From: CAZADH01 sp964483805
Lineage (GTDB): Bacteria > Muiribacteriota > Ozemobacteria > Ozemobacterales > Ozemobacteraceae
Assembly: GCA_964483805.1 (NCBI GenBank)
Contig: CAZADH010000163.1
Location: forward strand, 1 to 13,394
Length of the DNA stretch: 13,394 bases
Direction of reading: 5' to 3'
The notes under the pieces are model-generated. The model worked only from the letters and a program-made list of their open reading frames with translations, was not told where the DNA came from and ran no database searches. Numbering within the stretch: the first letter of the stretch is position 1; every line of letters starts with the position of its first letter. The translations under genes were made by a program, and so were the position numbers. This document shows, in pieces, positions 1 to 5,910 of this stretch.

Positions 1-801
1 CTCGGACGCTTCACCGCCGTTCGCCTCGACCCCGATGATCGGCAACGCCACGTCATGCTGGCCGACCTCGAAGCCATCGTGGCCGGCGGCCGCCCGGCGT
101 GGGCCGCCAATGACGTTCGCCGCCGCCACTTCGCCGATCGCACCAGCTTCTGCGCGCGCTGGCCCTGGACCCCCGAAACGGCAAACCGGTGGTTCGATGA
201 GTCCCACGACGGGTTCACCCGTTTCGGCACCAATGTTCTCGCCGCCACCGCGAGTATCGCTGCCGGCGAGGCAGCACTCGATCAACGATGGGATGAACTG
301 GCCATCGGCGAAAGCCTCGACTTGACCTCCTGGAGCCACCACGACGGGCGGCTGCCTGCAGAGGCGGTCACAGCCTGGCAGAACCGCCGCCTGACCGCCG
401 ACGCCGAGTTGGGCCGGGACCGCCTGTTCAAGAAACCGCCGGTGGCCACCGACAGCGCTGCTGGAGCGCTTCTCGTCGAACTCGAGGGCGACAATCCGCC
501 AACGATCAAAGAGATCCAGGCCCGCGGCGCCGCCGCCCGGCAGAATCTCGATCGGGTGCTGCAAACCGGGCTGGCCATCAGCCTGGGCGCCGGTCTGGTT
601 CTGCCCGCTGACCGCTTCAACGGCATGCGCGCCAAGGTTCTGAGCCACCTGAAAGCACACGGTCAGTTTCGCGTCACCGAGATCAAACCCGTCCTCGGCC
701 TGTCGCGCAAATACGTGGTACCTTTCCTCGAGAAACTCGACGAACAGGGTTTCACCCGGCGCGACGGCGACCTGCGCAAGGCCGGTCCCAAAGCCACATA
801 A
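1..801 (+). CDS. selB: Selenocysteine-specific elongation factor SelB, C-terminal part (5' end outside window)
   Basis: SelB is the EF-Tu-like GTPase that carries Sec-tRNA to UGA codons; its C-terminal winged helices bind the SECIS hairpin of the mRNA. The frame is open from base 1, so the GTPase domain lies upstream of the window. About 266 residues are visible. The best evidence is the end: the stretch around 661-780 reads FRVTEIKPVLGLSRKYVVPF followed by LEKLDEQGFTRRDGD, which matches the last SelB winged helix (pattern F-R-D-x-L-G-x-SRKY-x-x-P-x-LE-x-x-D-x-x-G-x-TRR-x-GD). The preceding sequence, rich in Ala, Arg and Leu, is consistent with the less conserved upstream winged helices but would not be diagnostic alone. 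The stop is TAA at 799-801. An ATG at 55 is internal and is not a real start. No selenoprotein or SECIS element was recognised in the window. Confidence 0.88.
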   Translation, partial: LGRFTAVRLDPDDRQRHVMLADLEAIVAGGRPAWAANDVRRRHFADRTSFCARWPWTPETANRWFDESHDGFTRFGTNVLAATASIAAGEAALDQRWDELAIGESLDLTSWSHHDGRLPAEAVTAWQNRRLTADAELGRDRLFKKPPVATDSAAGALLVELEGDNPPTIKEIQARGAAARQNLDRVLQTGLAISLGAGLVLPADRFNGMRAKVLSHLKAHGQFRVTEIKPVLGLSRKYVVPFLEKLDEQGFTRRDGDLRKAGPKAT

Positions 802-835
802 CCGCTTCACAACTCAACCCACGAGACGCCTATCG

Positions 836-865
836 GCCTTTGCTCCGCCAAGCGCGGACAAGGGC
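836..865 (+). terminator. Hairpin after selB, possible terminator
   Basis: Bases 836-848 pair with 854-865 in a stem of 12 pairs, with one G-U pair, one bulged C at 843 and a 5-nt loop. It lies 34 nt after the selB stop and before the promoter-like sequence of the next operon, which is where a terminator is expected. No T tract follows (the next bases are TCATTG), so intrinsic termination is uncertain; it could instead be a 3'-end stabilising hairpin. Confidence 0.4.
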
Positions 866-890
866 TCATTGAACTGGCGTCCAGCCGTCG

Positions 891-920
891 TTGTAAACGC
901 CGACACGGCTGTGTTATAGT
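891..920 (+). promoter_or_regulatory. Sigma70-type promoter of the FHA/kinase operon
   Basis: TTGTAA at 891-896 (4 of 6 to the -35 consensus) and TATAGT at 915-920 (5 of 6 to the -10) are separated by 18 bp. TGT at 912-914 gives an extended -10 (TGn). A start near 927 would leave a leader of about 70 nt before the FHA gene. This is the only convincing promoter seen before the five-gene run ending at 7678. Confidence 0.5.
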
Positions 921-999
921 TTCGCGATTGCATTGATGAGGCAGGCGACCCTGCTGTTGCCGGTCGCCCGGTGAATCCCCGCCAGGAGGCTCAGTTCAG

Positions 1000-2181
1000 A
1001 TGTCTGAAGAATCCAAAAAGACAGTGTTTCGCCGCGTCGTGGTTGCGCCGACCGAAAAGAAAAAGTACCTCGTCGGCAACACGCCGCCGTATCTGGGCAA
1101 GCCGTTCGAATTGGCGAAACCGCAATTCACCATCGGTCGTGAAGAGGGCCGCGATCTGCAAGTGGCCAGCGACATGGTGTCGCGCCATCACGCCTCGATC
1201 CTCGTCAAAGACAACCGCTGCTTCATCCGCGACGAAGAGAGCTCCAATGGCACGTTTCTCAATGGCGGACAGTTGACGCCTCACGAAGAGAAAGAACTCG
1301 CGCACCGCGACATCATGAAGTTCGATGCCTTCGAGTTCATTTTCGTCGACACCGCCCAAGCCGACCTGTGGGAGACGCTCAAACCTCTCGACCGAGCCGG
1401 CTCCAAAATTGTCTCGCTGTACAGCCCCAAGGGCGGAACCGGCCTGACCAGCACCGCCATCAACCTCGCCCACGAACTCGGTCGCCTGTCGAGCAAGAAG
1501 GTCGCCCTGATCGATCTCGATCTGCGCTTCGGCGACGTGTTATCGTTCCTCAGCGGCAAGCCGGGCAAATCGATTTACGAGCTGTCACAAAACGAGACCG
1601 AGATCACCGGAGATACCGTCAAGAAGTTCCTGTTGCCGGGCAACGGCTTCAACTTCCTCGCCGCGCCTCCGCAAAGCGAGTTCGCCGAATTGATCAAGGT
1701 CGATCACGTCAAGAAGGCGCTCTGGAGCCTCGAAGCCGAGCACGATTTCGTCATCGCCGATCTCAAGCACGACATCGACGACGTCACCATCCAGGTCTGG
1801 GAAATGTCCAGTGCGATCTGGCTCATCGCGAAACCCGAATTCGGCCAGCTCGTCGCCTTGCGCCGCGTCCTGGGTATCATGGACAAGCTCAAGTATCCCG
1901 AAACCAAGGTGCGCTTGCTCATTGCCGGCGTGGGTCGCGAACAGACCCTCAACGAAGAGGAACTCAAACAGATGTTCCCCAAACGCCCGGTGGTCACCCT
2001 GCCTTATTCGCCCAACGAAGCGGTGCAGACCTCGCACCTGGGCAAACTCTACGTCGTTGAGGGCTCGAGCGGCGCCTTGGCGCAAGGCATCACCAACCTC
2101 GCCCGCACCATCCTCGGCGAAGAGGTCGAGGTCAAACAAGCCAGCGTGTTCTCGAAACTGAAGTCCCTGCTGGGCTTCTGA
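1000..2181 (+). CDS. FHA domain fused to CpaE/TadZ-like (MinD/ParA superfamily) ATPase lacking the P-loop lysine
   Basis: This is a 393-residue cytoplasmic protein. Residues about 20-115 are an FHA phosphothreonine-binding domain: G46-R47, S61-R62-H63 and N83-G84 are the expected phosphopeptide-contact positions. Residues about 135-375 are a CpaE/TadZ-type ATPase: the Walker A' region YSPKGGTGLTS (signature lysine K144), then LIDLDLRFGDV (168-180), FNFLAAPPQSEFAE and an ADLKHDIDD Walker B-like segment. The P-loop lysine of the usual KGGxGKT is leucine (L149, codon CTG at 1444-1446), so ATP hydrolysis may be lost. CpaE/TadZ proteins place Flp/Tad pilus machinery and usually carry an N-terminal receiver domain; here FHA takes that position. 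The C-terminus, VFSKLKSLLGF, looks like a short amphipathic membrane-targeting tail. The start is supported by AGGAGG at 984-989, 10 nt upstream. It is the first gene of the operon, and the kinase begins 12 nt after its stop, so it is the obvious candidate reader of that kinase's output. Domain calls are firm; the pilus link is inference. Confidence 0.9.
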   Translation: MSEESKKTVFRRVVVAPTEKKKYLVGNTPPYLGKPFELAKPQFTIGREEGRDLQVASDMVSRHHASILVKDNRCFIRDEESSNGTFLNGGQLTPHEEKELAHRDIMKFDAFEFIFVDTAQADLWETLKPLDRAGSKIVSLYSPKGGTGLTSTAINLAHELGRLSSKKVALIDLDLRFGDVLSFLSGKPGKSIYELSQNETEITGDTVKKFLLPGNGFNFLAAPPQSEFAELIKVDHVKKALWSLEAEHDFVIADLKHDIDDVTIQVWEMSSAIWLIAKPEFGQLVALRRVLGIMDKLKYPETKVRLLIAGVGREQTLNEEELKQMFPKRPVVTLPYSPNEAVQTSHLGKLYVVEGSSGALAQGITNLARTILGEEVEVKQASVFSKLKSLLGF

Positions 2182-2193
2182 TCGCGGCTGCGC

Positions 2194-3621
2194 GTGGCTG
2201 ATTTCAAAGACAAGCGGGCCGGCAACTACGTCGTCCTCCAGAAACTGGGGGAGGGTGGTTTTGCGTCGGTCTTTCTCGCGCAACACACGGTCCTCGACAA
2301 AAAGGCCGCCGTCAAGTTTCTGCTCGAAGACTGGGTGAATGAGCCCGACGTGGTGGCACGTTTCTTCGACGAAGCGCGCACCATGGAGAAACTCCACGGG
2401 CACCCCAACATCATCACGATCATCGACATCGCGTCGAAAGAGCAGTGCGAACGCGAGGGACTGCCGCCCTACTTCATCATGGACTACGTCGACGGCGCAT
2501 CCCTCGAACAGAAGATGCATTCCGACGAGGGATTCACGCTCGATTTCATCATCAAGGTCGCTACCGATACGCTGTCGGCGCTCGGTCATTGCCACAAGCA
2601 AGGCATCATCCATCGCGACATCAAGCCGAGCAACATTCTTCTGACGCGTGACCAGCAGGTCATCTTGACCGATTTCGGCATCGCCAAGGCCAAGATGAAC
2701 ACCAGCAAGACCGGCGAAGGCATCGCACTGGGTTCGACCGATTATATGTCGCCCGAGCAGGCGCTGGGAAAGCGCGATCTCGACCACCGCAGCGACATCT
2801 ATTCGTTCGGAATTACATTGTATGAGATGGTCGTCGGCAAGCTGCCGTTCATCGGCGACAACCCGAATCAGGTCGCCATCATGCACATTCAAGATGAACC
2901 CAAAGCGCCGATGGCCATCAATCCCGAGATTCCGGCGAAGCTCAACACGATCATCATGCGGGCGATCGCCAAGAAGCCCGATGACCGCTACCAGACCTGT
3001 GCCGACTTCATCGCGGCCCTGAACAACCTGCAAGAAGCGCCCAACGAACCCGAAAAGGTCGAGATCTCGGCGCATACCATCAAGATTGCCGTTCAGGGCG
3101 CGTCGTTGCCCGAAGACTCCTTGCGCTCCGACGACGCCACCGAGGCCCAGGCGCACAACGACTCGCCGGCCCATCTTTCGCGCATTTCCGGTTCATCCGC
3201 GCCCGCGGTCATTCGCAACGTCCTGGTGATGATTGCCCTGATCGGGGCCCTCGTCGGCATGTTCCTCGGCGGCGCGGCCCTCTACCGCAAGCTGACCGTT
3301 GGCGCCGTCATGATCGAGTCTGGCACACCCCAGGCCTCGGCCAGTTTCGACGGCAAAGCGATCGGCGCCGTACCGTGCAAGGTCGAAGAATTGAGTCCCG
3401 GCTGGCATAAGGTCGCCCTCGAAGCCGCCGGCTACCATACCCGCACCGAGATGGTCGAAATCAAGGCCGGCGAGACCCTGCTCTTCAAAAGAGAGCTGCG
3501 CAAAAACCAGCATCAACAACTGGCTCGACGTGGCCGAAAGCGACCGCACGAAAACCCGTTCGGTGCGCCTGTCGCAGGCGATATCCGCCATCGAAAAGAT
3601 CCTCGCCGAGTTTCCCTATGA
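2194..3621 (+). CDS. Membrane Ser/Thr protein kinase (Hanks type) with PEGA domain; C-terminus probably frameshifted
   Basis: Residues about 11-280 form a complete Hanks-type kinase: glycine loop GEGGFASV (19-26), ATP-binding lysine K41, HRDIKPSN catalytic loop (H140, D142), DFG at 160-162, an activation loop rich in Thr/Ser and DYMSPEQ in place of APE. A juxtamembrane linker (about 281-338) leads to one transmembrane helix (about 339-365), then a PEGA domain (about 370-435), expected on the periplasmic side and often envelope-associated. All catalytic residues are present, so the kinase should be active. The start is GTG at 2194, 12 nt after the FHA gene stop; no Shine-Dalgarno is visible, which suggests translational coupling. 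After about residue 437 this frame turns into Arg-rich, unpatterned sequence with poor third-position GC, while the +1 frame becomes TPR-like sequence that continues to 3961. I read this as one gene of about 588 residues (2194-3961) interrupted at the A5 run 3502-3506; the printed end at 3621 is probably not the native terminus. Confidence 0.88.
   Translation: MADFKDKRAGNYVVLQKLGEGGFASVFLAQHTVLDKKAAVKFLLEDWVNEPDVVARFFDEARTMEKLHGHPNIITIIDIASKEQCEREGLPPYFIMDYVDGASLEQKMHSDEGFTLDFIIKVATDTLSALGHCHKQGIIHRDIKPSNILLTRDQQVILTDFGIAKAKMNTSKTGEGIALGSTDYMSPEQALGKRDLDHRSDIYSFGITLYEMVVGKLPFIGDNPNQVAIMHIQDEPKAPMAINPEIPAKLNTIIMRAIAKKPDDRYQTCADFIAALNNLQEAPNEPEKVEISAHTIKIAVQGASLPEDSLRSDDATEAQAHNDSPAHLSRISGSSAPAVIRNVLVMIALIGALVGMFLGGAALYRKLTVGAVMIESGTPQASASFDGKAIGAVPCKVEELSPGWHKVALEAAGYHTRTEMVEIKAGETLLFKRELRKNQHQQLARRGRKRPHENPFGAPVAGDIRHRKDPRRVSL
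3502..3506 (+). other. A5 run, likely site of a frameshift in the kinase gene
   Basis: Removing one A here joins the PEGA end (KRELRK) directly to the TPR-like part (TSINNWLDVAESDRTK). By hand count, third-position GC between this site and the early stop at 3621 is 17 of 38 codons in the kinase frame, but 33 of 41 in the frame that continues to 3961. The coding frame therefore switches at or very near this run. A sequencing or assembly error, a true mutation, or recoding are all possible. Confidence 0.7.
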
Positions 3622-3961
3622 AGAGAAGGCTCACCAAGCCTATTTTGAGTTCTGTGAGGCCAACAAACTTCTGCCGCTGGCCGAAAACTTCTATTACGCC
3701 CAGCGGAACAAAGCGCCGACACGCCTGCTCGCACGAGCGATGTTGGGCCTGACATACTTGCGTCAAGGTAAGCTCAAGCAGGCGTCAGAAGAACTAAATT
3801 ATGCGTACAATCATATCGATCGATATAATATCACCGTCCTGAATGCTCTTGGCGAGTATTACGATCGTGAAGGTAAGAACATTTTTGCCAAAGGATATTA
3901 CGAAACCTCTCTGTATCTGAAGCCCGACCAGCCTGCTGTAAAAGAGCGGCTTGCCAACTGA
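3530..3961 (+). CDS. TPR-repeat C-terminal part of the kinase, in the shifted frame
   Basis: This is helical-repeat sequence with TPR character. ARAMLGLTYLRQGKLKQASE (from about 3734) and ITVLNALGEYYDREGKNIFA (from about 3828) show the W/L-G-Y-A/F spacing of two successive TPR units, and the protein ends in a typical capping helix. In periplasmic position, after PEGA, TPRs would bind a protein partner. The nominal first codon, GTG at 3530, has no Shine-Dalgarno and lies inside the kinase frame; coherent sequence in this frame (INNWLDVAESDRTK) extends upstream of it back to the A5 run. It is therefore most likely the C-terminal domain of the kinase rather than a separate gene. A separate small TPR protein overlapping the kinase end by 92 nt is the alternative. 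The stretch 3790-3960 is noticeably more AT-rich than its neighbours. Confidence 0.7.
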   Translation: MAESDRTKTRSVRLSQAISAIEKILAEFPYEEKAHQAYFEFCEANKLLPLAENFYYAQRNKAPTRLLARAMLGLTYLRQGKLKQASEELNYAYNHIDRYNITVLNALGEYYDREGKNIFAKGYYETSLYLKPDQPAVKERLAN

Positions 3962-4012
3962 AGAAGCCCCGTCGACTTAGATCAGGCCGAACATAGAAAG
4001 GAGCCTGCGAGC

Positions 4013-4774
4013 GTGGAATACGAGGTCAGTGCCCGCAGCCACCCGGGTAAGGTACGTGACAACAATGAGGACGCGTATTTCACCACGCTGCGGGAAGGGT
4101 TCTTTCTGGTTGCGGACGGCATGGGCGGTCACCGTGCCGGCGAAGTGGCCTCGGCAATGTGTCGCGACACGGTGCGTCAGGCGCTCGAGAAGGCGACATC
4201 GTTCGACAACCCCGAGGAAGTAATCCGCAAGGCGTTCGAACTTGCTCACGAACAGATTCGCGCCGAATCCGACAAGTGCGAAGAGCGCAAAGGTATGGGC
4301 TGCACCGTCGTCTTTCTCATGCTGCGCGATCAGAAGTTTTACATCGCCCATGTCGGCGACAGCCGTGTCTATTTGTGTCGCAAGGGCGAGTTCAAGCAGA
4401 TGACCCGCGACCACAGCTACGTCGAGGAACTGTTCATGCGCGGCCTGATCAGCGCCGAAGAAAAGGCCAACCACCCGTACAAGAACCAGATCACCCGCTA
4501 TATCGGCGCGAAACAGAAACTCGAAGTCGACATCGTTTCGGGGCCCGTCTGGAACAACGACATCTTCCTGTTGTGCACCGATGGTCTCACCGATGCCATC
4601 GACCCGAACAACATCGCCAAGATCGTCAATGATCACGGCGAGAAAATCGAACCCATGGCCGAAGGCCTGCAGCAATTGGCACTCGACAACGGCGCCCGCG
4701 ACAACGTCACGCTGGTCGTCACCCGCGTCATCGCCAAGAAAACGAGCTTCTTCAAGAAGCTTCTGGGATGGTGA
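4013..4774 (+). CDS. PP2C-family Ser/Thr protein phosphatase (PrpC/Stp type)
   Basis: This is a 253-residue soluble PPM/PP2C phosphatase, the usual length for the bacterial PrpC/Stp group. The conserved motifs are in order: RDNNEDA (15-21; metal-linked D20), VADGMGGHRAGEVAS (33-47; metal ligand D35), GMGCTVV (94-100), HVGDSRVYL (113-121), LCTDGLTDAI (D190) and GARDNVTLVV (D230). It should remove phosphate from proteins modified by the neighbouring kinase using two divalent metals. The start is GTG at 4013, preceded by AAGGAG at 3998-4003 with 9 nt spacing. The last residues, SFFKKLLGW, form an unusual hydrophobic/basic tail after the catalytic domain, similar to the tails of the two ATPases in this window. 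Its stop overlaps the start of the next gene, so it is in the same operon. Confidence 0.95.
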   Translation: MEYEVSARSHPGKVRDNNEDAYFTTLREGFFLVADGMGGHRAGEVASAMCRDTVRQALEKATSFDNPEEVIRKAFELAHEQIRAESDKCEERKGMGCTVVFLMLRDQKFYIAHVGDSRVYLCRKGEFKQMTRDHSYVEELFMRGLISAEEKANHPYKNQITRYIGAKQKLEVDIVSGPVWNNDIFLLCTDGLTDAIDPNNIAKIVNDHGEKIEPMAEGLQQLALDNGARDNVTLVVTRVIAKKTSFFKKLLGW

Positions 4775-5910
4775 CCTCACTCACCCGAATTCTGGGTCTG
4801 CTGGTCACGGTTCCCTTTGTCGCCTGCGCGCTGGCGCTGTCGTGGGCCTTCTTTCTTGGGCTGGCTGCCATCGTCGGTGAAACGACGGCCCTCCCCCCGA
4901 TCGCCCGACACCTCGATGCGTGCGGAGGGCTCGTCCCGACCGTCTCCGCCAACTCCGTCGATCCAGCCCATGTCGGCAAGCTGGTTCACGTCGTCGGTTC
5001 GATTTCGACCGCCGAAACGATCCGCGATGACCAGTTCGGGGTCGCGGTTCCCAACGTGCTCGCCCTCTGCAGGACAGTCGAGGTCTACCAATGGGACGAG
5101 ATCTGCACGTCGCTGCAGGAGGAGTGGTCGAACGGCCGGATCGTTGTAAAGAATAAAACATACACATACAACCCGATCTGGGCCCGTTTTCGCGTCCCGT
5201 CAGAACGATTTCAGAACCCGGCCTCGTTTGCGAATCCGGTCGCCTCGTTCCCGGCCTGGAACCGCCAGGTGGCCGAACTCAAACTCGGGGCTTACGCCGT
5301 CCCAACCGGTCCCTTCGCCCCCTTGCTGATCCACGAACCCATCGACCCCGGCTCCCAGGCAGTGCCCGCCGATGCCGGGTCGGCGGAGGCCTCGCCCGCC
5401 AACGGCATCTGGTGCTCTGGTTGTTACTATGTTGACGGCCGACCCCAGTCGCCCAGGATTGGCGACCGTCGCGTGCGCTACACGGCCATCCGACCGGCGA
5501 CCTTTTCGATGGTGGCCTGGCAGACCACGACGGGTCTCGAAACCCACCCCGCTACGAATCAGGGCTCGATCACCATGGTAAGCCGCGGCGAAGTTCCTGC
5601 CGCCGTACTGATTGCCAACACCGCCATGGAGGGCTTCCAGGGTCACCCAGGGGACCTCTTTTTCGTGTTTCTGGCCGGCATGCCCATGGCCTGCGTCGCA
5701 ATTGCTCTCCTCTATGCCACGCTGCGCGCCACCTTCGGCAGCAGTCTCGAACGCAACCCCTTCATCCCGGACCTGGTGGAAGCGGCATGGCTGACTGTCT
5801 CGTTGCTCCTCGTCGCCAGCCAGCCAACTTGGATTACGTTGTATTTACCACTCCTCATCGGCTTGTTCTTCTACTACCGAGCCGTCAGTAAGAGGCTGTA
5901 TGATTCCTGA
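4768..5910 (+). CDS. TMEM43 (LUMA)-like multi-pass membrane protein
   Basis: This is a 380-residue membrane protein. It has an N-terminal transmembrane helix (about 10-33), a large extramembrane domain (about 40-290), and hydrophobic segments at about 297-320, 337-352 and 354-372. The middle domain follows the TMEM43/LUMA pattern: GKLVHVVGSIS (70-80), DDQFGVAVPNVLALCRTVEV (87-106) then YQWDE (107-111), TYTYNPIWA (131-139), SERFQNPASFANP (145-157), a LKLGAYAV segment, and GDRRVRYTAIRPATFSMVA (232-250). In eukaryotes TMEM43 is an endoplasmic reticulum/inner nuclear membrane protein; bacterial members have no settled function. The start ATG at 4768 overlaps the phosphatase stop by 7 nt (a GTG at 4771 is an alternative), and no good Shine-Dalgarno is present, so coupling is likely. 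The family assignment rests on remembered motif order and is fairly strong; its role here is unknown. Confidence 0.75.
   Translation: MVTSLTRILGLLVTVPFVACALALSWAFFLGLAAIVGETTALPPIARHLDACGGLVPTVSANSVDPAHVGKLVHVVGSISTAETIRDDQFGVAVPNVLALCRTVEVYQWDEICTSLQEEWSNGRIVVKNKTYTYNPIWARFRVPSERFQNPASFANPVASFPAWNRQVAELKLGAYAVPTGPFAPLLIHEPIDPGSQAVPADAGSAEASPANGIWCSGCYYVDGRPQSPRIGDRRVRYTAIRPATFSMVAWQTTTGLETHPATNQGSITMVSRGEVPAAVLIANTAMEGFQGHPGDLFFVFLAGMPMACVAIALLYATLRATFGSSLERNPFIPDLVEAAWLTVSLLLVASQPTWITLYLPLLIGLFFYYRAVSKRLYDS

Noticed and set aside
2179..2196. UGA of the FHA-ATPase is in the same frame as the kinase, four codons before its GTG; with selB nearby this could suggest selenocysteine readthrough
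   Set aside because: No convincing SECIS-like hairpin follows the UGA, no Sec-type active site context exists, and the LLGF ending matches the tails of other cluster proteins, so ordinary termination is more likely.
1585..3174. A 529-codon open frame on the minus strand across the FHA-ATPase and kinase genes
   Set aside because: It is antisense to two well-supported genes with full motifs. Its translation is rich in G, D, R, V and F without domain patterns, and it has the look of a GC-rich shadow frame.
4745..4761. A 17-nt near-perfect palindrome (8-bp arms around one base) just before the phosphatase stop and the next start
   Set aside because: It falls out of the codons for Ser-Phe-Phe-Lys-Lys-Leu in the tail, and a hairpin would need to open its centre; there is no sign of an operator or terminator.
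3977..4780. A 267-codon minus-strand open frame over the phosphatase gene
   Set aside because: The plus strand carries an intact PP2C with all metal-binding motifs; the antisense product shows no recognisable domain.
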